From Ostreiculturibacter nitratireducens (lineage in GTDB: Bacteria; Pseudomonadota; Alphaproteobacteria; Rhodobacterales; Rhodobacteraceae), in the NCBI RefSeq assembly GCF_032670585.1, contig NZ_JAVQHL010000003.1, positions 1 through 64,000 on the forward strand: a stretch of 64,000 nucleotides of DNA, written 5' to 3'. A program made the position numbers and the translations under genes. The notes under the pieces were generated by a model that did no database searches, was not told where the DNA came from, and was given only the letters and a program-made list of their open reading frames with translations. This document shows positions 37,736 through 45,454 of this stretch, piece after piece (positions within the stretch are counted from its first letter, which is position 1; the number at the start of each line of letters is the position of its first letter).

Positions 37736-38305
37736 ATGACCAAGCTTTCCGATACACAAGCCATCATCCTCAGCGCCGCCGCCCAGCGGCCCGAGCACAT
37801 CGCCCTGCCGCTGCCCGAGAGCCTGCGCGGCGGCGCCGCCGCCAAGGTGGTCGGCGCGATGCTCGCCAAGGGCTTCCTCGAAGAGGTCGACGCGGACATG
37901 CGCAATGGCGAACCCGTCTGGCGCGAGACCGGCGATGGCCACGGCGTCACGCTGGTCGCCACCGAAGCGGGCCTCACCGCCATCGGCATCGAGACCGAGG
38001 ACGCGAACGCCGCGCCTGCGGGCGCGACGGACGCGCCGACCGAGCAGTCCGCGCCGGACACTCCCACCGAACCGAAGGCCGCGCCCAAGGCGCGCACGCC
38101 GCGCGAGGGCACCAAGCAGGCCACGCTGATCGCCATGCTGCGCGCGCCGGACGGCGCGACCATCGAGGAGATCATGGCCGCGACGGGCTGGCAGTCGCAC
38201 ACGGTGCGCGGCGCGATGGCAGGGGCGCTGAAGAAGAAACTCGGGCTCGAAGTGACCTCGGAGAAGGTCCAGGGACGCGGACGGGTCTATCGTATCGAGC
38301 GCTGA
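37736..38305 (+). CDS. DUF3489-domain protein
   Basis: A 189-aa protein. The N-terminal half resembles a winged helix (LSDTQAIILSAAAQRPEHIA). A Pro/Ala/Thr linker (100-130) follows. The C-terminal DUF3489 domain (TKQATLIAMLRAPDGATIEE, then MAATGWQSHTVRGAMAGALK) is a helix-turn-helix-like unit. Such proteins occur widely in phages and islands and probably bind DNA; targets are unknown. Same orientation as the 90-aa gene, 95 bases downstream of it. It overlaps convergently with the small membrane-protein gene by 19 bases. Confidence 0.75.
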   Translation: MTKLSDTQAIILSAAAQRPEHIALPLPESLRGGAAAKVVGAMLAKGFLEEVDADMRNGEPVWRETGDGHGVTLVATEAGLTAIGIETEDANAAPAGATDAPTEQSAPDTPTEPKAAPKARTPREGTKQATLIAMLRAPDGATIEEIMAATGWQSHTVRGAMAGALKKKLGLEVTSEKVQGRGRVYRIER

Positions 38306-38589
38306 TTGCGATCCGCCACACTACTAAAGTCCCGTCTATAAGGAAGCCGCCGCCGTATGAGCGGCGGCTCCGTCGCTCTGATCCGGATGGCCTCAAAAAA
38401 CCGCCGCAGCACAAAAGACCGCACGACGCTCACCAGAGTGAAAACCGCGCCCATCTTCAGGTTCTGCTCCAGCGTCGTGTGCAGGCCGAAAACTGGAAAG
38501 ACCATTATCTGCGTGACGACCGCGACGCTGTAGCCGACAGCTACGTTGGCGATCGCTTCGACCAGTGACATAGCTCGGCTCTGCTTCAT
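38287..38589 (-). CDS. Small membrane protein, 100 aa (DUF7220-like)
   Basis: A 100-aa protein beginning MKQSRAMSLVEAIANVAVGY with two hydrophobic segments (ANVAVGYSVAVVTQIMVFPV; LKMGAVFTLVSVVRSFVLRR) and a basic C-terminus. The pattern matches small phage membrane proteins of the DUF7220 type. Position next to the methylase offers no functional clue; superinfection exclusion is possible. Confidence 0.7.
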   Translation of the reverse strand: MKQSRAMSLVEAIANVAVGYSVAVVTQIMVFPVFGLHTTLEQNLKMGAVFTLVSVVRSFVLRRFFEAIRIRATEPPLIRRRLPYRRDFSSVADRNQRSIR

Positions 38590-39914
38590 GCGGCCGCTTC
38601 CTCGTCGGTTGCGGATTGGCTAAGCCGCTCGACTTTCACCTCGGCGAAGCTACGACCGTCGCCATCGAGTATCGCCTCATGTCCCGTCTCGGCCTGCCAG
38701 CGTTCGACGGCGACATCGACATATGCCGGACTGATTTCCATCGCGAAGACACGGCGGCCGTTCACCTCGCCCGCCATGATCTGCGAGCCGGACCCCGAGA
38801 ACGGCTCGTAGCAGAGCCCGCCCCGCGCCACATGCTGCCGCATGGGGATGCCGAAGGCGTCCAGCGGCTTCGGCGTCGGGTGGTCCGGGCGCTCGTCCTT
38901 CGCGAAGGATGGCATCTCCCACGTCGAGGGCAGCGTCTGCTCGGCCACCTTCGGCGGACGGTTCGGACGGCGCCAGCCCATGAAGCAGGGCTCGTGTTTC
39001 CAGAGGTAGTGCGAGCGGGTCAGGACGCCCCGGTCCTTCACCCAGATGATCTGCTGATGGACGAAGGCGCCCGCCTTTTCCCAGCAGGTTTCCAGCATCG
39101 CCTGGCGGCGTGAGGCGTGCCAGCAGTACCAGGCGGCGTCCTCGGCGATGGCCTCGGCCACGGCGGCGGCGATGAAGCCGTCGTAAAGTTCCGCGCCCTG
39201 CGAACTGTCGTCCCAGGTCGTGCCGTAGGACGCCGACCAGTCCTTGTTGCGGGTCGGATGGTTCGAGCCGTCGTAGTCCACGAGATACGGTGGGTCGGTC
39301 GCGAACAGGATCGCCCGCTCGCCATTCATCAGACGGCGCACGTCGGCAGCGCTGGTGCTGTCGCCGCACAGCAGGCGGTGATCGCCAAGGATCCACAGAT
39401 CGCCGGTGCGCGACGCAGGATTGCGCGGCGGTTCGGGGATGGTCACCGGCGGCACGGAGCCCCCGGCGCCACCTTCTTCACCGTCGTCTTCCGCGACGTA
39501 GGCCAGCAGCTTGTCGAGTTCGCCATCGGAAAACCCAACCAACGACAGGTCGAAGTCCTCGGCCAGAAGGTCGTTCAGTTCCGCCGACAGCAGCGCCTCG
39601 TCCCACGTGCCGAGTTCCGTCAGCTTGTTGTCCGCGATGCGGTAGGCCCGGCGCTGCGCTTCGGTCAGATGCCCGAGCACGATGACCGGCGCCTCGGTTA
39701 GCCCGAGCTGCGTCGCGGCCAGCACGCGCCCGTGTCCCGCGATCAGCTCGCCGTCCTCGCCGACGAGACACGGCACGGTCCAGCCGAACTCGGCCATGCT
39801 GGCGGCGATCTTCGCGACCTGGTCTGCGCCATGGGCCTTCGCGTTCTTCGCGTAGGGCTGGAGGCGGGACAGCGGCCAGGTCTCGATCGCGTCCGGGGCG
39901 AAGCTCAGCGTCAT
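38586..39914 (-). CDS. ParB-domain DNA methyltransferase
   Basis: A 442-aa fusion. The N-terminal ParB-like domain (SRLQPYAKNAKAHGADQVAK; ELIAGHGRVLAATQLGL) is joined to an N6/N4 methylase: DPPY in LFATDPPYLVDYDGS, and the SAM motif YEPFSGSGSQIMAGE near the C-terminus, hence the beta-class order. Phage-borne methylases of this kind protect phage DNA from restriction or control packaging and replication. I chose the ATG at 39914; the longer frame upstream is Pro/His-rich and looks non-coding. Confidence 0.85.
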   Translation of the reverse strand: MTLSFAPDAIETWPLSRLQPYAKNAKAHGADQVAKIAASMAEFGWTVPCLVGEDGELIAGHGRVLAATQLGLTEAPVIVLGHLTEAQRRAYRIADNKLTELGTWDEALLSAELNDLLAEDFDLSLVGFSDGELDKLLAYVAEDDGEEGGAGGSVPPVTIPEPPRNPASRTGDLWILGDHRLLCGDSTSAADVRRLMNGERAILFATDPPYLVDYDGSNHPTRNKDWSASYGTTWDDSSQGAELYDGFIAAAVAEAIAEDAAWYCWHASRRQAMLETCWEKAGAFVHQQIIWVKDRGVLTRSHYLWKHEPCFMGWRRPNRPPKVAEQTLPSTWEMPSFAKDERPDHPTPKPLDAFGIPMRQHVARGGLCYEPFSGSGSQIMAGEVNGRRVFAMEISPAYVDVAVERWQAETGHEAILDGDGRSFAEVKVERLSQSATDEEAAA

Positions 39915-40356
39915 CGTGGGCAAGGTTCCTCGGTCGGGTGGATGCCGGTGGCTTCCGGACTCCGGATGCCGGGCCGGACTCCACACGGGGTCCAGCGGCC
40001 ACCAGCGGTGTCCAGTCGGAAGGCCAGCATTCATTGGTTCTTGCGCGGGGCGCGGGTGGCGCCGACTTCGGGTGGCTTCCCAAAAATCCGGCCCTGTCGC
40101 TGGCGATGTCCCGCGCTTCGCCCGCCAGCATACGAATGTTGCGGAGAAGGAACCGCGAACTCGGCCGAGGGGCGCGCAGGCAGCTGACGGCGACCTGCAA
40201 GGAAAGGATCAGCGACTTTCCTTTTCTAACGGACCCCGCCAACGAAAGGATGGTTTCGTTCGGGACCGCGCCGCGCGCGCCTCTCCCGAGCATATCCAGT
40301 TTCTAGCCCGGGAGAGGCGTTTTTGTCTGCGCGAAAACCCTCTACACGAGACTTTC
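39915..40356. other. Non-coding stretch with + strand hairpins
   Basis: About 440 bases without a gene I can support. It contains two + strand stem-loops: a 7-bp arm pair at 40199-40225 followed by a short T run, and the strong terminator at 40277-40323. Since both flanking genes are on the - strand, a short + strand RNA could end here. Confidence 0.5.
40277..40323 (+). terminator. Strong intrinsic terminator on the + strand
   Basis: A perfect 11-bp stem (CGCCTCTCCCG at 40277-40287 with CGGGAGAGGCG at 40308-40318) and a 20-base loop, followed directly by five T residues (40319-40323). No + strand gene precedes it within 1.9 kb. Confidence 0.75.
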
Positions 40357-40785
40357 CTACAGGCTGCGCGCCAGCTTGATGATCTCGAGGATCGGCAGTT
40401 TCCGGTTGAAGGGCTGCCTGTTGAGGTTGAGTGCGATCAGCGACAGCCCGTAGCGCCAGTGCTGATGCGCAGCGGCGTGGCAGAGACCGACGTGCCAGCA
40501 GATGTTCTTCCACCGCTCGTCATGGGCCTTCATCCAGACGATCTTGCCGTCGATGGGCTCGAGGCAGTTCGTCCAGGTCAGCGTCTCTTCCATGCGCGCG
40601 ATGTCCCGCGGCGAAGGCGAGACGCGCATGGGCTTCGGCTCCTGGCCCACCTTGTCGGCGAAGCCGTGGACGATCTCCGGCCATGTGCTGAAGTATCCGT
40701 TGCGCCGGGGCTCCGGCAGACGGCGCAGGATCATCCCGGCCTCGGAGAGCCGCGCCTCCACGTCGGCTGGTGTCCAATGGGTCAT
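40357..40785 (-). CDS. DUF6362-like phage protein
   Basis: A 142-aa protein (MTHWTPADVEARLSEAGMIL; RRLPEPRRNGYFSTWPEIVH). I recognise it as the DUF6362 type common in Rhodobacterales prophages between replication and packaging genes. It has a helix-rich N-terminus with possible DNA-binding character and a C-terminal basic helix. It overlaps the small gene upstream (ATGA). Confidence 0.7.
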   Translation of the reverse strand: MTHWTPADVEARLSEAGMILRRLPEPRRNGYFSTWPEIVHGFADKVGQEPKPMRVSPSPRDIARMEETLTWTNCLEPIDGKIVWMKAHDERWKNICWHVGLCHAAAHQHWRYGLSLIALNLNRQPFNRKLPILEIIKLARSL

Positions 40786-40979
40786 TTCCTCACCTCTCGT
40801 TGTGTTGGGCGCGCGCCGTAGAGACGCTCGCCGAGTTGCCGCACCAGCTCCCGCTCAGGCCAAGTAAGTCTCTGATCGTCAAGGGAAACTGCAAACACGC
40901 GTTGCTCCTTCCAGCCGTCGCGCTTGACCTGTTCGGGGTTCCGGCGCTCGCCGCCATAGCAACGGGGAAACCGCCTCAT
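40782..40979 (-). CDS. Small phage protein, 65 aa
   Basis: A 65-aa basic protein (MRRFPRCYGGERRNPEQVKR; later LTWPERELVRQLGERLYGAR) starting at an ATGA overlap with the RuvC-like gene and ending in an overlap with the next one. Tight coupling on both sides makes it a likely real gene. No domain recognised. Confidence 0.6.
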   Translation of the reverse strand: MRRFPRCYGGERRNPEQVKRDGWKEQRVFAVSLDDQRLTWPERELVRQLGERLYGARPTQREVRK

Positions 40980-41512
40980 TGCAGGCCCCCCTTGGTCTCC
41001 AGCGCCCAGAGCAGGATCGCGATGGCGTCGGCCTCGTTGTCGTTGGCGGGGCTGAACCCCCGGGCGCGGGCCGCGGCAATCATCGCCTCCTTGGGAGCGT
41101 TGCCCTTGCCCGTGGCGTGCCGCTTGATCGTGCCAACCGGGACGCCCTCGTAGGGAATGCCGCGCAGTTCGGCCCATGCGGTCAGCGTGGCCATCAGCCC
41201 ACCATAGACATGTGCCGCGTCGGTGGCCGCGTGGCGACGGACCTCCTCGAACCAGATCGCGGCGACGGGCCCGGACAGGCGGTCGATCTCGGTCAGCCAG
41301 TTGGTGAAGCGGAGATACCGCATGCCGCCACCGTCGAAGCGGCCGGGGCGGAAGGACACCGTGCCGGAGGAGATCAGCCCGTCGATGCCGTGCAGCGCCC
41401 AGCCCGCCGTGGTGCCGAGGTCGAGCGCCAGCATCGCGCGGTTGGCCCGGACGGCGGGTGGCAGATCGGGGATTGCCTCGCGGCGGTGTGTGGCGAGAAT
41501 CAGGTCAGCCAT
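40976..41512 (-). CDS. RuvC-like Holliday junction resolvase
   Basis: A 178-aa RNase H-fold nuclease. The first catalytic Asp is in MLALDLGTTAGWAL, the second acidic residue in AAIWFEEVRRH, and the last Asp pair in NDNEADAIAILLWALE. These are the landmarks of RuvC-type junction resolvases. In phages they resolve recombination and replication intermediates before packaging. ATG at 41512 with GGAG upstream. Confidence 0.85.
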   Translation of the reverse strand: MADLILATHRREAIPDLPPAVRANRAMLALDLGTTAGWALHGIDGLISSGTVSFRPGRFDGGGMRYLRFTNWLTEIDRLSGPVAAIWFEEVRRHAATDAAHVYGGLMATLTAWAELRGIPYEGVPVGTIKRHATGKGNAPKEAMIAAARARGFSPANDNEADAIAILLWALETKGGLQ

Positions 41513-41979
41513 GAGTGGTCTCCTCTTCTGGTTGGCTGCTCGGGTGGAAGACGACGGCGGTCTGGTGCTTGGCGGTACGCGGCCGCCGTCGTCGGATCGG
41601 GAGGTTTGGGCGGGGACGAGCCACGCGCGCGAAACCTCTGGGGGTGGGCGTGGGAGGACCCGCCTGCGGCGTTCTCCCCCACCCCCGTAGGGGGTGGTTT
41701 CACCCCCTAAACTGGAAAACCGAAGCAACACACTGACAGGAAGAGAGAATTCCAGTTTCGGGAGTGCGCTTGCGCCTGACCCAGCCGAATCTGATTGCCG
41801 AGTAGCGGTTGCGGTCCGAGCGCAATCCTGCAGGGCCAGTTTCGTAAGCGGGCCGAAACTGGGCACAGCGGGCGTTTGCGCAGGTTTGCGAACGAATTGC
41901 GAGGCAGTTTCGGCAAGGCCCCGCATCTGGCTCAAACCGGCTCCTGCGCAATTCTGCGCGAAGCGATCTGCGGGGGCGA
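41513..41979. other. Intergenic region with CAGTTTCG repeats, possible replication origin
   Basis: About 465 bases with no convincing gene, between the primase-helicase and resolvase genes. The octamer CAGTTTCG occurs at 41753-41760, 41837-41844 and 41905-41912 and, inverted, at 41854-41861. The middle pair forms a 9-bp-arm inverted repeat (41836-41862). Repeats of TTGCG also cluster at 41875-41900. Confidence 0.5.
41836..41862. repeat. Inverted repeat with CCAGTTTCG arms
   Basis: CCAGTTTCG at 41836-41844 and its complement CGAAACTGG at 41854-41862, separated by nine bases. Two further direct copies of the core flank it. The arrangement is typical of protein-binding iterons or operators. Confidence 0.6.
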
Positions 41980-44271
41980 TCATGGCCGTTCCCCCTCCGG
42001 ATAGACCCAGACCTGAGGGTTCTCGACCTCGAGCAGCGCCCCGGTCTGCGGCGATTTGTAATGGGTGGGCAGCACCGCGATGCTTGCGGGGGTGACCTCG
42101 CCGGTCGCCGGATCAACATCTTCGTCGTCCGTGGGCATGACCATCCCCTCGACGCAGAGGTAGCCGAAGCGCGATCGCGAAGGCCCGAGGCCGTAGGGCG
42201 CGCCGTCGCGGATGAACTTGATGGCGCCCTTGGTGGCCTGCACCGCGATCCGGTCGCGGATCGTGTCCTTGCCGCCCAGACCGCCCTTGTTCTCGAAGGC
42301 TTCGGCAAACTGGTTGATGGTGTAGAGACGCCCCTCGGCTGCCTCGTCTAGGAGGATCGAGAGGATCACATCTCGCTTGCGATCACGCTCGGCGTCATGC
42401 CTGGCACCGACCTCGGGGCGCACGAGCCGCTCGTTCATCGGGTTGATCTCGACCCACTTGCCCTTGACCTTGTCCACCAGCTTCGCGGGCAGCGCGGGGC
42501 CATTGCGCAGCTCGATCTCGAGGCGACGCTGGGTCGAGTCCTCCTCGGGCCGGTGCAGGATCAGACCGGTGGTGTAGAAGCCCCGGAGCGCGCTTGCGCC
42601 GGAAAGGGCGAGGAACGGATCCTCCTTCACCTGGTGCTTCGAGAGCTTCTTGGTGTGGTGGACGAGGATCACGCCACAGTCGGGATTGACGTGGTCGCGC
42701 AGCACCTCGACCCGGTCCTTCAGGAAGAACATCATCGCGGCGTTGTCGTTCTCGCCGCCGCCATCCGGGCCGCCGTCGAAGAGGTTCCGGATCGGATCGA
42801 TGCAGAGGATGTCGAGCGGTTCGTCTGGGAATGCGGCCCTGATCGCCTCGGCGACGCGGGCGCTGCCCTCGGCATCGAGCAGCATGCGCAGTTTCGGGGT
42901 GACGATCAGGTTGTCGCGCGCGGCGGCGATCAGCTCGGGCGGCAGGCCGATCTGCTGCATGCGCTCGCGCAGGTAATGGTACTGGATCTCGGCCTGCAGG
43001 TAGAAGATTCGCAGCGGCCGTGGCGGGGTGAAACCGAGGAAGGGCACGCCCGCCGCCATGTGCACCAGCAAGGCGATCAGCAGGTCGCTCTTGCCCACCT
43101 TGGGCGCGCCGCCCAGCACCAGGAGCCCGCCCGGCGTCAGAACGCGTGGGCCGATGATGTCGTCCGGCATCGGGCTCGTGTCGTCGAGCAGCGCGCCCAG
43201 CGTGAAGGCGGGCAGCTCGGTCTGAGCAGGCGCCGCGCTGTCGAGGCGGATCAGCGGCGGCCCGTGCCGTTTGATGTGCAGCTCCCACAGGCGGTTCGTC
43301 TCGCGCTTCAGCCGGTCGAGCGGCCAGGCGGGGCGGAGCATCGCGGCGTTGTAGCCGCAGATCGCCGTCCAGCCCTCGTCCATCGACATCCGGCCCTCGT
43401 GGACCAGACGAAGGAAGTAGCCGATGGCGGCCGAGGCGCCCTCGAAACGGGACCACTTATCCGTGCCGCCCTCGTGGGCCGGGGTCACCAGTACGTCGTC
43501 GATGGCGGGTTTCTCGCGGGACTCGACCGTGGCCATGCCGACGCCAGGCATCGGCGGCATGTCGGCAACGCGCTCGGCCATCTCGGTGAAATCGACCTCG
43601 AGATCGGCTGCCTCGCGGATCTGGACGAGCCGGGTGAGCCCACCCTTGTGATAGACCGTCCCCGGCACGCGGATCGGCTGGTGGGCTGAGCGGAAATGCG
43701 TGTCGCCGCCGACCTTCAGCGCGATCTCGCAGCGCAGCTGGCAGAGCCGGTCGAGATCGGCGCCCTCCGCGGGCTCGGTCAGTTTCCACCAGACATGCAG
43801 CTTGGTCGCGCCTTCGGACGTGCGCCCGCCGCTCTCGACGATCAGGGTCGGGCGGCCGAGATGGTGGACGAGGTGATCGAGCTTAGCCGGGATGTCGCCC
43901 GAGTCGAGATCGACCACGAGGCTCTGCATCTGAAGGACGTCCCCGGCGCGAGCTTGGCCCGTTTCCGCGACCGTGCCGGGGATGACGTAGACCGCCGCGC
44001 CCTCGCGGGCAGCCCAGCCGGCGAAGGTCGCGAGCTTGTCGGGCGCTGTCGCATCCGCCTCGATCCAGATGTTGTGCGGCCGGCCATCCTTGCCCTGACC
44101 CTTGTCCACGAAACCCCGGATCGGGATCAGCCCCTCGGCATAGCCGAAGACGACATCGACGAAGCGAGCGATCTGGTCTGCGTCCGGTTCGACCGCGAAG
44201 GGATCGGCCAGCGGCGCCGCGTCGTTGAAATCGCGCCAGGGGTTGAAGTGGATGATGTTGTCGTCGCTCAT
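41980..44271 (-). CDS. Phage primase-helicase (RepB-primase/AAA ATPase)
   Basis: A 763-aa replication protein. The N-terminal half resembles a RepB/archaeo-eukaryotic primase domain (MQSLVVDLDSGDIPAKLDHL; GGDTHFRSAHQPIRVPGT). The C-terminal half is a RecA-like helicase: Walker A GGAPKVGKSDLL near residue 385 and Walker B LDILCIDPIRNLFDGG near 490, then VILVHHTKKLS. It starts the prophage's DNA synthesis and unwinds the template. ATG at 44271 with GGAG upstream. Confidence 0.82.
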   Translation of the reverse strand: MSDDNIIHFNPWRDFNDAAPLADPFAVEPDADQIARFVDVVFGYAEGLIPIRGFVDKGQGKDGRPHNIWIEADATAPDKLATFAGWAAREGAAVYVIPGTVAETGQARAGDVLQMQSLVVDLDSGDIPAKLDHLVHHLGRPTLIVESGGRTSEGATKLHVWWKLTEPAEGADLDRLCQLRCEIALKVGGDTHFRSAHQPIRVPGTVYHKGGLTRLVQIREAADLEVDFTEMAERVADMPPMPGVGMATVESREKPAIDDVLVTPAHEGGTDKWSRFEGASAAIGYFLRLVHEGRMSMDEGWTAICGYNAAMLRPAWPLDRLKRETNRLWELHIKRHGPPLIRLDSAAPAQTELPAFTLGALLDDTSPMPDDIIGPRVLTPGGLLVLGGAPKVGKSDLLIALLVHMAAGVPFLGFTPPRPLRIFYLQAEIQYHYLRERMQQIGLPPELIAAARDNLIVTPKLRMLLDAEGSARVAEAIRAAFPDEPLDILCIDPIRNLFDGGPDGGGENDNAAMMFFLKDRVEVLRDHVNPDCGVILVHHTKKLSKHQVKEDPFLALSGASALRGFYTTGLILHRPEEDSTQRRLEIELRNGPALPAKLVDKVKGKWVEINPMNERLVRPEVGARHDAERDRKRDVILSILLDEAAEGRLYTINQFAEAFENKGGLGGKDTIRDRIAVQATKGAIKFIRDGAPYGLGPSRSRFGYLCVEGMVMPTDDEDVDPATGEVTPASIAVLPTHYKSPQTGALLEVENPQVWVYPEGERP

Positions 44272-45026
44272 GCCGGCAGGCTCCAGCACCGCTCGGCCCA
44301 CGGGCAGAACCGGCATTCGAAGAAGTCGCGACTGGCGGCGATGCGCGGCAACAGCTCACCGGCATCGGTCGCCCGCAGGATCCGCACCCCGCGGTCGGAC
44401 ATGCGCTGCGCGAGATCGGCATCGAAGGGCACCAGTTCATGGTGCAGCTCGGCCGTGTCCTTGTTGATCGCGGTGAAGAGCGCGCGGGTGGCGCTGATGC
44501 CCGGCACCGTCGCTTCCATGTAGGCCTGGTAGAGCGCGATCTGCGCGGTATAGACCGGCTTCGAGACGGTCACGCCCTTGGCCACAGTCTCACGCCAGTT
44601 CTTCGCGTTCATGGTCTTGCATTCCCAGAGTGCCGGGGTGCGCAGCCCCAGCGCCGCCGGGGCCTCGGCGACGATCCCGTCGACGTGGCCGCGGATCCGC
44701 CCGCCCGCGACGGAGAAGCCGAACTGGCCGCCGTCGCGTTTCTGGGTGACCAGATCGAGCCCCGCCGCCCGCAGCCAGCGGATGGCGAGATCCTCGAGCT
44801 CATGCCCGATCGCAAAGATCCGGAGCGATCGGCCGGAGAAGTCCTGGCCCTCGTCCTTCGGCGCGCCCGCGAACTCGAACTGCAGCGCGCGCTCGCAGGC
44901 ATGGCCGAGCCGGGACGCGCCGAGGTAGTCGCGCGGCGGCGTGGCAGCGCGTTCAGCCTCGAGCGCGGCATCCACGGCGGCGTTGATGCGCTCCGCGATG
45001 CCGGGGCGGTGGTTGTAATCCAGCAT
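44268..45026 (-). CDS. PD-(D/E)XK exonuclease (Cas4/RecB-like)
   Basis: A 252-aa nuclease. It shows LGASRLGHACERALQFEF, a Cys residue as in Cas4-like enzymes, RGHVDGIV with the catalytic Asp, ALWECKTMNAKNW with the E-x-K pair, and a C-terminal Cys trio (FFECRFCPWAERCW) that likely holds a 4Fe-4S cluster with the first Cys. It would resect DNA ends for the recombination system. Confidence 0.85.
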   Translation of the reverse strand: MLDYNHRPGIAERINAAVDAALEAERAATPPRDYLGASRLGHACERALQFEFAGAPKDEGQDFSGRSLRIFAIGHELEDLAIRWLRAAGLDLVTQKRDGGQFGFSVAGGRIRGHVDGIVAEAPAALGLRTPALWECKTMNAKNWRETVAKGVTVSKPVYTAQIALYQAYMEATVPGISATRALFTAINKDTAELHHELVPFDADLAQRMSDRGVRILRATDAGELLPRIAASRDFFECRFCPWAERCWSLPA

Positions 45027-45454
45027 CAGAACGGGATCTCCGACTGGCTGGCGATCTCGGCCATCTCGGCGCGGAAGGCCTCGATGGTGGTGACGATCAG
45101 CCGGTGCATGTCGTTCTGCGTCAGCCGGGCCAGCGGCTGGTCCCAGCCGATCCGCTCCATCTCTGGGGCGAGCGCGCGCATGACGGCGGGCAGCGCCTGG
45201 GTTTCCTCCTCGGTGAAATCGACCATGCTCAGTCCTCTCTTTGCTTTGCAGGTGAAGGCCGCCTGGCAGCCCATGGAACAGAACCAGCGGCGGGTTCGGT
45301 GGGGCCGCGGCCTGTGGGGATCGAACCAGCCGAAGCCGCGCGTGCGCGCGGCGCAGACCGCGCAAATGACCGGCCGCGGATGCCAGAGGCGATCAAAGCC
45401 CGGTCGATCCGGAGCCTCTGCGGGCGGGGATGGGATTTCCGCGACATGGTTCAC
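45026..45454 (-). CDS. DUF6511-like zinc-binding phage protein
   Basis: A 142-aa protein beginning at a GTG (45454) after GGAGG and overlapping the helicase stop (GTGA). The N-terminal part has two Cys pairs (VICAVCAARTRGFGWFDP; RRWFCSMGCQAAF), a zinc-finger pattern. The C-terminal helical part (MVDFTEEETQALPAVMRALA) ends QSEIPF. It matches the DUF6511 type of Rhodobacterales prophages. Confidence 0.72.
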   Translation of the reverse strand: MNHVAEIPSPPAEAPDRPGFDRLWHPRPVICAVCAARTRGFGWFDPHRPRPHRTRRWFCSMGCQAAFTCKAKRGLSMVDFTEEETQALPAVMRALAPEMERIGWDQPLARLTQNDMHRLIVTTIEAFRAEMAEIASQSEIPF

